Assembly (NCBI GenBank): GCA_021521415.1 | Contig: JAIQDT010000832.1 | Location: 638,811-702,810 of the forward strand | Direction of reading: 5' to 3' | Length of the DNA stretch: 64,000 nt | From: Bidens hawaiensis | Lineage: Eukaryota; Streptophyta; Magnoliopsida; Asterales; Asteraceae | In this document: one piece after another, positions 33,914-46,369 of the stretch | How the letters are laid out: each line of letters opens with the position of its first letter | Position numbering within the stretch: position 1 is the stretch's first letter | Translations under genes and position numbers: made by a program | Notes under the pieces: generated by a model | Told to the model about the DNA's origin: nothing | Seen by the model: the letters and a program-made list of their open reading frames with translations, nothing else | Database searches by the model: none

Positions 33914-35834
33914 AAGCGTGTTCTAGTTGCTTTGTATGTCAAGTTTGCTGATTTTATAAACCTGTTATAAGTTGCAAAACTCTTGTGATAACGTATAACA
34001 TCTGGATAGTTTGGGTTATTGTATGTAAAATCTATGTAACGAGTTGGGATTTATAAGTTTATTATTAACTTTCAGTGGGGCTTAAAATATCCAAGTTATG
34101 GTTCATTCATAGCATATGCATGGAACATTAGTAGTTGACATGTAATAGAGTATAGACATGAAAATAGCATGTCCTGCTGACAGTAATAGTTTGTTAACGG
34201 CTAGTGATAGCTGTTTTTAACTTAAAAAAACTAATATTGAAGTAAATCAACAAAAACCAATGCATAAAATTTGTTAAGAAAAAAGGTACCTTTGAAACAA
34301 GTAAAGCAGCCAACTGCCTTTGATCAAAGTCTTCATTTTCATAATGGCAACATGAGTACTTATTGCTAAAAGCTGACATATTATAGTTTTTGGATAGCAT
34401 ATCCAATTATAAAACCATATATCATACCTGTTAGGTACCCATTAGACATTACCCATCAGGTTTGCGGGTATGCTTGTTTATGGTCTTATCTTGTTAGAAA
34501 TTACTTGTTGGGATGTCTATTACTCAGGAACTTGTTCGAAAAGGGTGCTTTTAATGTACGATTTATTATATTTTTGAGATTACATAACATATTACTATGA
34601 TACCATCTTTGTTTCGGTGTGAATATATGAGTTTGGATTTGGATGATTGGATGGAAAGGATTTATAAGTGATCTCAAACCTGCTTTCAACAGTCCTATAA
34701 CCCACCCTGAATATTATGAGTTTTGTGTTTTTCTGTCGGGTTCTTTTTCCATCATGTGGCCTAGAAAATAAACAAAGCACATATTTATAATGATAGAACT
34801 TTTGAAGACACATACCACCTTTTAAATAATTATGTTTAAAAGGTGTAAACTAGTCAAGCTTAAGCTTGTCTCTATTAAGCTTAATAGAGCTTGAGCTTTA
34901 TCATCATTTATCAAGCTCGGGTTTAACTCGTTTACTATATATTAATAACAGTTAAGTGACTATTATGCTAACAAACATGCACATTTGTTTTTATATAATT
35001 TATATTTATCATTTTTTATAAATATAACACACATGTATAATATGGCTATAATTTATTTTTATTATGTTACACACGCACACACATATCTATTATGTTAATT
35101 TATAACAAATTATAAATAAAATAAGTTTGTTTAAGCTCACGACATAGTCAAACTCGATGTATGAAGCTCATTTTTTTAAAGGGGTTTAACTTTAGGTTCA
35201 AACTCATGCTTAAACTTTTTAAACTAGGCTCTATTTAAGTTCTCACGCTGATATCTTGTAACTCATGAATGGCTCGTCTTGTTTACCTCAAATAATATTT
35301 GCTTGATCATCAAACTTTATAAGTGTGGATATAAAGGTTTTTCATCATCTATATTTTGGAGGGTTGTGGAATTATTATGTTGGGAGCATGGGTGTAACAT
35401 CATTTGTTTTGGTCGAATGCAATTTACTTAATACACGTAGATTTAATACTTTAAACAAACACACACCACTAACCAAATTATATAGAAAATGTTGTATACT
35501 TACGTGATTAATTGCTAGTATGCGTGATGAAAATGTGTCATTCCAATGAGTTTGAGTCTTGTGATATAAAAAATATATAGATTTAGGAGTGACTTTACTA
35601 TCATGTGAGTGGGCTGTTAAAATAAATTATTCTTTTACCATTTCAAAGTTTCTTTTCTTTATTTCCATTTTTCTTTCATCTCTCGAAGACTCAAAACTGC
35701 TTTTTTATAACCATAATAATTGATTAAGGTATATATCTCATTTTACACTTATTTCAATCTTGATGGAAATACAAATCTAGAAAAGAAAATCGATAGGAGT
35801 TATTTAATTAGTTACTTATGTAAAAATAAACAAA
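33914..35834. other. Non-coding region downstream of the LRR gene
   Basis: 3' UTR and AT-rich intergenic DNA. No further gene or bounded element was recognised. Confidence 0.6.
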
Positions 35835-35843
35835 TAGACAGAT

Positions 35844-36703
35844 GAGTAAAGTGTCATTTTCGTCATTGTGGTTTGGTAAATAATCTGAATTTAGTCCAAA
35901 AAGTTTATTTTTTGCATATAGACCCTCCACGTTTCCCAGTTCTTGCTAATTACATCCAAATCACTAACCCTGTTGAATTTTATAGTTAAGTCAGAGGTAG
36001 ACATGTCTTTTCACTTTTTCTTTATTATAATACTTATTTAATTGAACTGCAGTTTTCGTCCATCTGCTTTGTCCAAATCTGCAGTTTTAATCCAGTAGTT
36101 TTCAAATTTGCAATTTTCTTTCCTATGGTTTTATTTCACTTGCAATTAAACCCGAATTCTCTAATCTCATTAGATCTGGTCGTTAACTCATTTGTGTGCC
36201 CCTCATGTGACGATCAGTTTTGTCATTTTTCTCCCCAAATAAACCTTAGTCCTAATTCGCAACCCCCCTCACGTGAGGGGCTGGGTTGTTTTTGGGGAAA
36301 AAGGAAAAAAAGAATGAACAAAACTGCCTCTCACATGAAGGGTCCACTAATGAGTTTAACGATCATACTTAACGAGATTAGGGAATTCATGTTTAATTGC
36401 AAGTGAAATGAAACCATAGGGAAGAAAATTGCAAATTTGAAACTACTAGACTAAAACTGCAGATTTGTACAAACCAAATATACGAAAACCGCAGTTCACT
36501 TAAATAAGTTTTATAATAAAGAAAGAGTGAAAAGACATGTTTGACCCTGACTTAACGATAAAATTTAACGGAGTTGGTGATTTGGATGTAATTGGCAGGA
36601 ACTGAGAAACGTGAAAGGTTCGAATGCAAAAAAAAAAAAAAAACTTTTTGGACTAAATTCGCATTATTTGCTAAACCATAAGTACGAAAATGGCAGTTTA
36701 CTC
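35844..36703. mobile_element. Foldback Mutator-like element, 860 bp, 9-bp TSD
   Basis: The ends are GAGTAAAGTGTCATTTTCGT and the inverted ACGAAAATGGCAGTTTACTC. A perfect 9-bp duplication, tagacagat, flanks it (35835-35843 and 36704-36712), the Mutator hallmark. The two arms, about 380 bp each, are inverted copies of one another almost to the centre near 36270 (CCTCACGTGAGG), so a transcript would form a long hairpin. There is no transposase. Confidence 0.93.
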
Positions 36704-36712
36704 TAGACAGAT

Positions 36713-37093
36713 AAATGATGTATTTTACAAAATGATAAGTTAAATGCAAACTGAAGATGTAAATAACTCTTCAAGATGACAAACAGTAAGTGAACGATTG
36801 ATTGAAAATGCACTATATACGTGACAAATATACAAGATGATCCTGATGATCCTTAAACCTTTTGAGTACAAGGTATTCACTCAATAATGCTTAACTATAA
36901 TTCAATAAAGTACGTGGCATTTATAGTATAAGGGAAAAGTAATATCTGATGGGTAAACTGACAATTTAGTATTATTATTTTTTTCACATAAGCTCTAAAA
37001 TAACAAATTTATGATGAAAATACATTTTTTTATAAAATTGTTATATTTAAACCGTAAAACTTAATTCTGATTTTGCATTTATATGTTAGATTT
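36713..37093. other. AT-rich spacer
   Basis: Non-coding DNA between two DNA elements; nothing recognised. Confidence 0.6.
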
Positions 37094-37101
37094 GACATAA
37101 C

Positions 37102-37540
37102 TAGAGATGTTCAACGAAACCGGTTCCTGGAACCGAACCGGTGGACCCGAACCGGTTCCTACCTGTTTTTGTAGGAACCGGACCCTATCTGATTCAACCC
37201 GATGATCCGTGACCGGTTCATGCATTTCTGAGTGGGGGCGGGTAGGAACCGGAACCGGTTCCTAACCGGTTCTAGCCGTTGGATCGAATATAGCCGTTGG
37301 AAATCGTTTTTTTGCCCGTTTTTTGACCGTTGGGGTCAAAAATAGCTGTTGGATCGAACAGGAACCGGGTTAGGAACCGGTAAGAACCGGTTAGATAGGT
37401 TAGGGGTCCGAGGGTGGGAGAACCGGTTCGGTTCCCTATCCGGTTCGAGCCTGGAACCGGTTTAAAAGGGGGTTTTGAATATAGGAACCGGTTAGGAACC
37501 GGTTCCGGTTCCTAGTCCCAAACCGTTTTGAACATGCCTA
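37102..37540. mobile_element. hAT-type MITE with AACCGG-rich core, 439 bp
   Basis: The ends are TAGAGATGTTCAA and TTGAACATGCCTA, inverted with few mismatches. A perfect 8-bp duplication, gacataac, lies at 37094-37101 and 37541-37548, as in hAT elements. The core is packed with GAACCGGTTCC-like self-complementary words. Confidence 0.92.
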
Positions 37541-37929
37541 GACATAACATATAGAGTCTGCTTAATTTATTATACAAAACCATTATAGGAAAATAATTAT
37601 AATTACACAATTAAACTAACTGATTCAATTAACCCGTCATATTAATCTGAACATGACCCATTTAAATATATCTGACCCGAAAACAACCTTAATCGTTTTA
37701 AACAAAACACAAACACAAAGACCTAAATTCGATGTTATATTCGGTGTCTTATTAGAAATTCAAGAAAGTCGGTGAAACACCAAGGGAGCAGTTTTCCGTT
37801 TTCAAGAATCAGATCGAATGATTTCTGTTTTTCCAATGTTTCATTTTTTATTAAAAAAATAAAACAACTTCTTCCCAACTCATCTTTCCACTTGCACATT
37901 TTAATTCCAGTCATCAAAAAAACACCTTT

Positions 37930-37957
37930 ATATTATTATTATTATTATTATTATTAA
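37930..37957. repeat. (TTA)n microsatellite upstream of the bZIP gene
   Basis: About nine ATT units lie about 250 bp before the bZIP start codon. A shorter run occurs near 38070. Confidence 0.85.
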
Positions 37958-38202
37958 TTCCACCATTCTTTGTTCTTTGAGAGTACGAGAATCTAGAATG
38001 CTTCCTGTATGTTGGATTACTCACATGATTTAACCCATTTCATTAATGGCTTCAAAATTGCTCACTCCGATTATTATTATTTTAGGGGTTTTGTGTCTCC
38101 GGTGAGTTGTTCATTTTCCGATGATCATATTGTATTCATTTCATCAGTTCTTGAAAAAAGATATTATCTTTTTTAGTAATTAGTTGAGTGTAATAAATAA
38201 CA

Positions 38203-39386
38203 ATGGGATCAAACGGTGAGCCTAAATCTGATGATGGGTTAGGAAGACAAACCTCAATATATGATCTAACATTAGATGAGGTTCAACACCAATTAGGTCA
38301 TCTTGGCAAACACTTTACTAGTATGAATCTTGATGACCTTTTCAAGACTATTTCCAATGCCGAGACTAATATGAATCTTCAATATTCCAACCATGCTCAA
38401 CATGGTCCGGTTTCGTCTCTGGCCCGCCAATCGGGCCTCAACCTCACTCAAGATCTAAGAAAAAAGACTGTCGATGAGGTATGGCAGGGTATACAACAAG
38501 GTAGTCAAAACACTCAAAACAATAATAATAATAACAGTAGTAGTGGTAATAATAATAATAATAATGATAAAAGGGGCGATCGGGAGAGACAGCCGACGCT
38601 AGGTGAGATGACGTTGGAGGATTTCTTGGTGAAAGCCGGGATAGTTGCAGGGTCGGGAACGAAAAATGTGGATTCAAATCAACAGTGGATGCAGTATCAG
38701 GTTGCACCGATCCAGCAGCAACAAGTGTACGTGCCAGGTCATCATACGGGTGGTCAACAATCTTTGACTATTGGGGCGAACCCGATGATGGATTTGGGTT
38801 ATTCTGAGACCACCCAAATGACTTTGTCTGATACACAGACACCCGGAAGGAAAAGAGTTGCGTCTGGCGATGTGATGGAGAAGACTGAGGAAAGGAGGCA
38901 GAAGAAGATGATTAAGAATCGGGAGTCTGCTGCGCGCTTGCGTGCGAGGAAACAGGTGTGGTTTTCGTAAGTTGAGTTTGATTTCAAGTAAGTGCTGTGA
39001 ACATGTTGTAAAAGGTTACTTTTTGGTTAATAGGCGTACACACATGAGCTTGAGAACAAAATTTCGCGGTTGGAAGAGGAAAATGAAAGGCTTAAAAGAC
39101 AGAAGGTATGTTTTTAACTTTTTATATCTTAAAGAGTGTATATTAATATGTGCTTTAATGATACTTTTCTTTATCTTAAAATATTATTGTTATTGCCTTT
39201 AGATACGTATATTTAGGATACGAGGTTATCATTGATAGTTGCATATTTTGCGCTGACACAGTCGGTCGGTTGGTCTTTCCTAACTACCGCGGGTCCCATG
39301 TGCAGGAGGTAGGGATGGTATTGCCAAGTGCGCCACCACCTAAAACCAAGTACCAGCTCAGAAGAACAAGCTCGGCTTCTTTCTAA
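38203..39386 (+). CDS. Group A bZIP transcription factor (AREB3/DPBF3-like)
   Basis: Three exons, 38203-38955, 39034-39105 and 39306-39386, encode 301 residues. Group A (ABA-response) landmarks appear in order. The C1 block has RQTSIYDLTLDEVQHQLG, the C2 block KKTVDEVWQGIQQ and the C3 block RQPTLGEMTLEDFLVKAGI. Then comes the basic region KNRESAARLRARKQ, a leucine zipper (ELENKISRLEEENERLKRQK) and the C4 end LRRTSSASF. The C blocks contain R-x-x-S/T sites known as SnRK2 targets. Such factors bind ABRE/G-box elements in the nucleus. The basic region has Leu where family members have Ser (AARSRARKQ). A poly-Asn tract at about 106-122 comes from AAT repeats. The 5' UTR probably starts near 38150. 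Confidence 0.93.
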
Positions 39387-40707
39387 CAAGATATTTTTTG
39401 GAGTATTACTATTATGTTATTTAGAAGCGTTTCCCCCCTTTCTTAGTTTTACTTAGGAGACATGGTTATGATGCGTTGTGTTTGCTACGCCGTTTCTTAG
39501 TTGTCTTGCATTGGCCCATGATTGTGATTGTGGTTATGGTTACTAGAAGACATTTTTCCATGTATGTATTTATCTCTTTAATGGTTATTTGAGTTTTTTT
39601 TTGCTAACATGTTCCTTTCTTCCTTGATTTTGTGGTTACCTTTACTAAAACCATGTTTTAATGTGACCTCTAATTAGTGAAATGAATCCGTATGTTAGTG
39701 AAATTAAATGGTTTCGGTTACCTGGATAAAACGATCTTTTCCCATCTGTTGGAACAACACAAACCATCACCACTCACAAACAGAACTGTTCCATCAAAAC
39801 TCGCCCAACTGGACTTTGTAGCAGCAACAAACCATTAAACTCTGTATGCCCAAATGACAAATCGTCCCAAAATCAAAAAGATCAAAACTTTAATCAGATT
39901 AGAAAAAAAATGTATAAAAAGGCTATAATCTGTATTACTGCTGAAGCCACTGCTAAACAAAGTTGCACTAATTTTTGCTACCAATAATGATCGGTAGCGA
40001 CTTACTACTAATAACCAGTATTTTACTCAAGACGATTTTCAGGCAACTGTTTAAAAGCCATGCAAATCCGTAGCAACTTCCACTTATGATCAACGTTACC
40101 CATCGCCAGGGGCTCAGCTCCATGAAACCCCATGGTCTAGGGGTTCACTTAGAATCCTTGGTTGTATGTTGTCAAAATCAGAATAGTTTAGAACAAGTAT
40201 GTACTTGACACCATCTCAAAACCAGGACGAGATAATATATTATGTAAAATGACTTTCGGTTGGTTTGGTGAAACATAAACTGGAGGGGCGTTTGAGGTTA
40301 AGAGATCGAATTCTAGTTTTGTTATATTTATTGTCTGCAATGTATTTGCGCATCTTAGATTCAGCATCAATATTCGTTATATATTATAATGTCATGGTTT
40401 CATAAAAGTAGACAACCATAGTACATAACTTTCAACTATATTACTTTACACTCGACTTGGACACCCCGATGGTCCATAAACCCCAAACAGCCCTAACCTT
40501 AATCTGGCAGGCTTTACATTCAAACCAAAATTAACACGCATATGGTTCAAATAAGTGAAGAACCACGAACCAGCCTCTTTTTAACACCCGAAAAAAATTC
40601 ACAAAAAATCACTTAAAAATCCATAATTTCAAACCCAACCGCAGAACCTGAAGGACCAAAACCCAAAACCAATATAAAATAGCTTAGCACATAATCTTCA
40701 AATAACC
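39387..40707. other. 3' flank of the bZIP gene, non-coding
   Basis: 3' UTR and spacer between convergent genes. No coding or mobile feature could be supported. Confidence 0.6.
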
Positions 40708-40974
40708 TCATTCTTTATCTGTAATACTTGTTGATGCATTCTCTGTTCCATGGTTAACTGTTGTGGCGTTAGTTGAATCAGCCAAAGATGTAGTTGACTC
40801 GGTCTCTAGGGGCAACACCTCATTGGCATCACTGGCTAGTGCTACCTTTGACCCGGATGCTTCCGCTTGGAAAGCACCTTCTACATTGGCGTTGCCGATG
40901 TCATTCTCGTTCTGGGACTTCATTACTTCTGCATCGACTTTCATTTCACCAGAACCGTTAGTTGCAAGATCTTG

Positions 40975-42470
40975 ATCCGAGACATGTAGGTCCTGTTTCA
41001 TCTCACTGAAAGCAGATTCTACATGCTTGGAGTAAAAGTTCTCATCTACAGAATATAAAGTTTCAAGACGATGCTCCAACGCGTGTGAGTCTACTTTCAT
41101 CTCATTAAAAGTGGTATCCAAATCCTTGGAGTAAGAATCTTCATCTATGAGCTGGTTGGTTTCGAGATCATGATCCGATGCAGGTGGGTCCTGTTCCATC
41201 TCAACCAAAGTTGATCCTAAATCCTTGGACTTCAAGTCGAAATCTTCATCTCCAAAATGCTTAGTTTCAAGATCATGACTTGAGTCACGTGGATCCAGTT
41301 TCAAATCATCCAAAGTTGCATCCTTGGAGCAAGAATCTTCATCTTTAGAATGCTTTGTATCCTGACTTGATTCGTGTGACTCCTGTTTTATCTCGTCCAA
41401 AGTTGCAGCCTTGGAGTACGACTTATCATCTTCAGAATGGTTGACTTCAAGATCCTGACTAGATTCATGTGCGTAGTGTTTCATCTCCTCCAAAGTTGCA
41501 TCTTTGGAGTAAGAATCATCATCTTCAGAATGCTTAGTTTCAATACCTTGACTTGATTCATGTGGGTCCTGTGTGGCATCCTTGGAGTAAGAATCTTCAT
41601 CTTTGAAATGCTTAGTTTCAAAATCATGATCCGAGGTACGTGGGTCTTGTTTAATCTCTTCCAAAGTTTCTTCCTTTGAGTAAGAATCTTCATCTCCCGA
41701 ATGCTTCGTTTCAAGATCCTGACTTGATTCATGTGGGTCCTGTTTCACCGCATCCAAAGTTGCATCCTTGGAGTAAGAATCTTCATCTTCCGAATGCTTA
41801 GTAACAAGATCCTGACTTGATTCATGCGGGTCCTGTTGCAATTCATCTAAAGTTACATCTTTGGAGGAAGTATTTTCATCTTCAGAATGCTTAGTTTCAA
41901 GATCATGATCCAAAGCATGTGGGTCTTGTTTCATCTCTTCCAAAGTCGCATCTTTGGAGTAAGAATCTCCATCTCCCGAATGCTTAACTTCAAGATCACG
42001 ATTTGAGTCACACGGGTTCTGTTTCATCTCATCCAAAGTTGCTTCCTTGGAGTTAGAATCATCATCCTCAGAATGCTTAGTTTCAACATCATGGCTTAAG
42101 TCATGTGGGTTCTGCTTCATCTCATCCGAAGTCGCTTCCTTGGAGTAAGACTCATCATCTTCAGAATGTTTACTTTCAACATCATGATCCAAGGCACGTG
42201 GGTCTTGCTCCATCTCTTCAGAATGCTTAGTTTCAACATCATGATCCACAACAATCGGGTCCTGTTTCGTCTCTTCCAAAGCCGGTTCTAAATCCTTGGA
42301 GTCAGAATCTTCATCTCCAGAAAATTTAGTTTCAATATCATATTCCTGTTTCATCTCATCAAAAGTTGATCCTAAATCCCTGGAGCTAGAAACTTCATCT
42401 ACAGAATGGCTAGTCTCAAGATCCGCATGCCTAGTTCCAAGCTCATGCTCTGACGTATGTGGGTCCTCTT
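40975..42470 (-). repeat. Coding tandem array, ~16 units of ~30 residues
   Basis: Units follow the pattern D-L-E-T-K-H-S-E-D-E-D-S-Y-S-K-D-A-T-L-D-E-M-K-Q with varying length. It occupies most of exon 3 of the acidic gene. Confidence 0.85.
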
Positions 42471-42503
42471 TCACCTCATTCAAAGTTGACCCAAAATCAT
42501 TGA

Positions 42504-42550
42504 CACTTCATCAACGTTACTTTAATCTCCTCCACTTCATCAACGTTACT
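42504..42550. repeat. Short direct repeat breaking the frame at the start of exon 3
   Basis: CACTTCATCAACGTTACT occurs at 42504-42521 and 42533-42550, period 29 bp. Frames on the two sides do not match. Confidence 0.85.
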
Positions 42551-44039
42551 TTCAATGCTATGAGTGTCACTTGCATATGCAGGAATTTCTTGTGCTTGAG
42601 TTTCAATATCAGCAACTTCAACCACATCAGGCTCTTGTATTTGCAAATTGTCCAAGTTGTTGCTAGTGATCTGCACCAGAAAAGAAATTTATTCCAATGA
42701 CAGTCAATCTCCTATATTTGTGATAAAAAAGAATATCACAAAACCAATTCAATAATATTTAAAAAGACCTTGAAGTTACAGTCTCACCTGCACAACTTCA
42801 GGGATTTCTTCTGATGGTTCGTTCACAGATGTGTCTAACAAGGGGACTTCTTCTTGTGGTTGTGACATATCTTCAATGTCACGAGCCTGTTAATTCATAG
42901 AGAACTTCAAGATATGCAAATTGAGTAGACTGTCTATCTAGATAGCTCCTAACATATTTAATGTTGATTTCATATAAATGTAGCGCTGTCTGACAACTTT
43001 GAAAGAAGTTTTGTTGAACTTAAAGCTCAATTACCAACAGCATAGTACATAAAAGACAGCAGTGTGCTAATGTGATTATTGTCAAATAAATCACCATAAT
43101 CGGTCAAACCTGTTTTGGTTAAAAAAAGATTATTTTTAGTACAAGTCAAAACGGGCCAGGTTGACTGTTGATCTGCAGACACTCTTTTGTCCAGATTTTA
43201 ATACTACAAGTGACTAACAAACTATGATTGCAAAAACAAGATTAACAAAATTATAATCAACTTCGTTTAGTTACATGATTTAGAAGAAATCTGTTTTGAC
43301 AGTTGAGATGTTCCATTTTATAAATAAAAATTATCTGACCCGTTGATAAAGCAAAGCTCAAATTCATAACAAAACAGGTCAAAATTTCAACCCGTGAAAA
43401 AAAATCATACTTTTAATTTTCAAATATTACCTGTAGTTCTTCAAGATCCTCTACCAATGGCTTATCATTAGATCTCGATTCATCATCTGGTTGAGACATT
43501 ACATCTTCCTGGTGAAAGCTTTCATGGGATCTTGCAGCTAACACATGTTCTTCATTATCTGGTACAGCTGGCACCTGATTTTGAGCATCAGTGTGCTGAA
43601 AGATTTCATCTTTATGCAAATCAATAAGGATTGAAGAAGATGAGAGGTTTCTCGTAACAGATCGAGGGCTTAAATCATATACAGGCTCATTTGGCTGACT
43701 CGCTTCCACCAACAAACTCGTGACATCGGTTTCAGTCCTCTCAATCGAGCTACCACGATCCAAAAAATAAGCTGTTTCTGAAACTGATTCTGGTGCCACC
43801 TCATCACCTTCTTTCTCATTATATACTTGCTCACTCGCTTCATCAGATGATGACGAACTCGACCCACTGCTGTGCAATTCTTGTTGATGTCTCAGTGTCA
43901 CACTTTCAACACTTGTTTCCACCTCATCAGCTCCTCTTGGATCTTCTAACGAAATCAGATCTGGTTGTAAAGAGAGGTCAATATGGTCTTTATTTTCAAC
44001 ATCACCAGCTGAAGAAACCGACTCTGTATCAGGTTCTGA

Positions 44040-44400
44040 ACTCACTTTCGACTCACTAACTTCACTCGACTGTCTTTGAAAAGAAGAAAATCTCGTTTCA
44101 TCAACATGATCGGATTCATGCTCTTCTGCCTCAGAACCGTGTTCCTCTTCTTCAACATGATCTTTATTTTCAACATCAGAAGTAACCGACTCGGTATCGG
44201 GTACCGAGCTCACCTTAGACTCGCTAAGTCCACTAAATTGTCTTTGAAACGAACCAACATGATCAGATTCATGCTCTTCCACCTCAGAACCATGTTCCTC
44301 TTCTTCAACATGATCCTTATTTTCAACATCAGAAGTTACCGACTCTGTATCGGGTACCGAGCTCGTCTTAGACTCACTAAGACCGCTAAACTGTCTTTGA
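44040..44400 (-). repeat. Coding tandem repeats of ~51 residues in exon 1
   Basis: Two close copies and one partial copy of SFQRQFSGLSESK...SVTSDVENKDHVEEEEHG...ESDHV lie in the acidic gene. Confidence 0.85.
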
Positions 44401-44763
44401 AATGAAGCAAAGCTTCGTTCGGGAACAAAATACGGCTTTAGCCTACTTTCCTGCCTCTCACTTCTAGAAGCCCCAAAAGAAGAGGGCCCCACGTTAAAAC
44501 TTTCATGCCTACGAAAAAACGGTTCTTTTGGTTGAAAAGTTGTGAATTCTTGTTGGAAAGTGTCGCCAACAAGATCCGGTTTTTCTTCACTTGAATCGTA
44601 TGGAAGATCAAACGGATTTCGCCTTTGCAATAAACACGGATGGAGCGGACCCCGGGATGTCATCATTTGCATCATAATCAAAAGGGTTGTTTCTTGCAGT
44701 TGAAATAGGGGGAATATTCCACGCAAGGTCGGAACTTTCTAGATCAATTAGATTCCTTTCCGC

Positions 44764-45270
44764 TTGCATTCTCATGGTTTTCCGTGCCCTTCGTCTTGCA
44801 ATAAGATTCTCCAACCGTCGGTTTCTTTCCAACTCCGATGTTCCCAAATTCATGAGATTCTTTTGATCATCTTCCGTCCATGTGATCGCATCATCTTTGT
44901 CAATGTTTTCTTCATCTTCCATTTTCAAACTTTCATGGTTTTCAACTCCCGTGTCATCTTTCTGTGCCCTTCGTCTTGCAATAAGATTCTCCAACTGCCG
45001 GTCTCTTTCCAACTCCGATGTTCCCAAATTCATGAGATTCTTTTGATCATCTTCCGTCCATGTAATCGCGTCATCTTTGTCAATGTTTTCTTTATCTTCC
45101 ATTTTCAAACTTTCATGGTTTTCAAAACTCGTGTCATCTTTTTGTGCCCTTCGTCTTGCAATAAGATTCTCCAACTGCCGGTCTCTTTCCAACTCCGATG
45201 TTCCCAAATTCATGAGATTCTTTTGATCATCTTCCGTCCATGTAATCGCATCATCTTTGTCAATGCTTTC
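44764..45270 (-). repeat. Three coding tandem repeats of 59 residues (177 bp) in exon 1
   Basis: Units contain DDAITWTEDDQKNLMNLG, then RQLENLIARRRA and ENHESLKMEDEE. Only one such block seems usual in the family, so this gene has tripled a conserved motif. Confidence 0.9.
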
Positions 45271-46092
45271 ATCATCATCATCAGACTCACTACTAGTATC
45301 ATCTGATTCAAGCGAATGTTCTGAAACCGCATCACGTGACACGTGAGACGGTTGATGCGTTTCTTGCTCTTCCGAAAGAAGTGGATGAAGCTCATCCAGC
45401 ATCGGAATGATGTCAGCCATTGATGCATCCGGTGAAGAACTTTCTGCAATATCAGATTCCGAATCCGATCCATCATCATCGTCATCGTCCTCGTCCTCAT
45501 CATTACCATCACCGCCACCACCACCATTAACTTTCCACAACAAACCAGAACTAGAATTCACCGGATCGGGCGAACCCTCCCACAACTTATCACTCTCCAA
45601 CACAATATGCTCATCCTCCGACTGCTGAAGCGGCGAATACCGACTCCCCAACACCACTTTCTCCTCATCAATCTCCCCGAACTGCAACAAACCATCATCA
45701 GCTACATCACTACCTTTCGCAATCTCCTCAAAAGCCTTCTCCACAACCTCAACTCTACTCCCATTCACTTCCTCACAAGGCAAACTCTCAACAGTTTCAA
45801 CCCGACTCGCAACCTCACTCTCCAGCTTTCGAATCCGGGTTTGTTCCGAATCGGGTTCAGTTTCAATTTCAGGTAAGTTTGGGTTACCAAAACTCAAGAG
45901 GATTCCAAGCAAAACAGCAGTGGAGACAAGAACAGGTGAAGCGGATACCAAGATCGAAAATAATAAAGGAAACAACTTTTGCATCAAGAAGAGAAAAAGA
46001 ATCATACCCCCAAGAAACGGATGATTAATAAGTGGTCTGTAGCAGATAATGATTGAACTGGTGGCATACTTCCGGAACAAATCAGCACCCAT

Positions 46093-46369
46093 TTTAAGTC
46101 TGTATGAACTGATGCAAGATAGATCGATGAGTGAATCAATTAGTAAAGATCAAACAGTGGTAGCTTAAAATTGAAAGATTGAAATCAAGATTTTGTTTTG
46201 GGATTTTGGTAAAATGAATTCACAGGTTGGCAATATGAGTGTTGAATTGTAAAGGTCATGAAACTGCGTGGGGCGGTGCCGGTAAAAAGATACCATTTCA
46301 ATTCAGTGTTTTCTCTTTTGCTTTTCAAACTTCCAAAAGAGTCAAAAGTCACCATTTTCATTTTATTAA
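46093..46369. promoter_or_regulatory. 5' UTR/promoter region of the acidic gene
   Basis: The interval lies between the ATG at 46092 (minus strand) and the Pack-MULE-like element at 46370. A long 5' UTR is plausible; no TATA box was assigned. Confidence 0.4.

Larger units (their letters stand above)
40708..46092 (-). pseudogene. Membrane-anchored acidic protein, At5g17910-like ('cardiomyopathy-associated-like'), frame broken twice
   Basis: Exons on the minus strand are 46092-43431, 42886-42788 and 42670-40708 (TGA). The N-terminus has two hydrophobic segments (residues about 25-70), then a very long acidic region. Plant-family landmarks are WTEDDQKNLMNLGTSELER, LENLIARRRA, IPPISTARNNPFD and RRNPFDLPYD. 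The family is of unknown molecular function. Three internal repeat arrays are listed separately. One extra base in the A run at 44632-44634 breaks the NPFD region. A 29-bp repeat at 42504-42550 plus a small indel shifts the start of exon 3. Everything else is open and conserved, so this is either a young pseudogene, a rarely corrected allele, or an assembly error in repeat-rich DNA. Confidence 0.75.
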
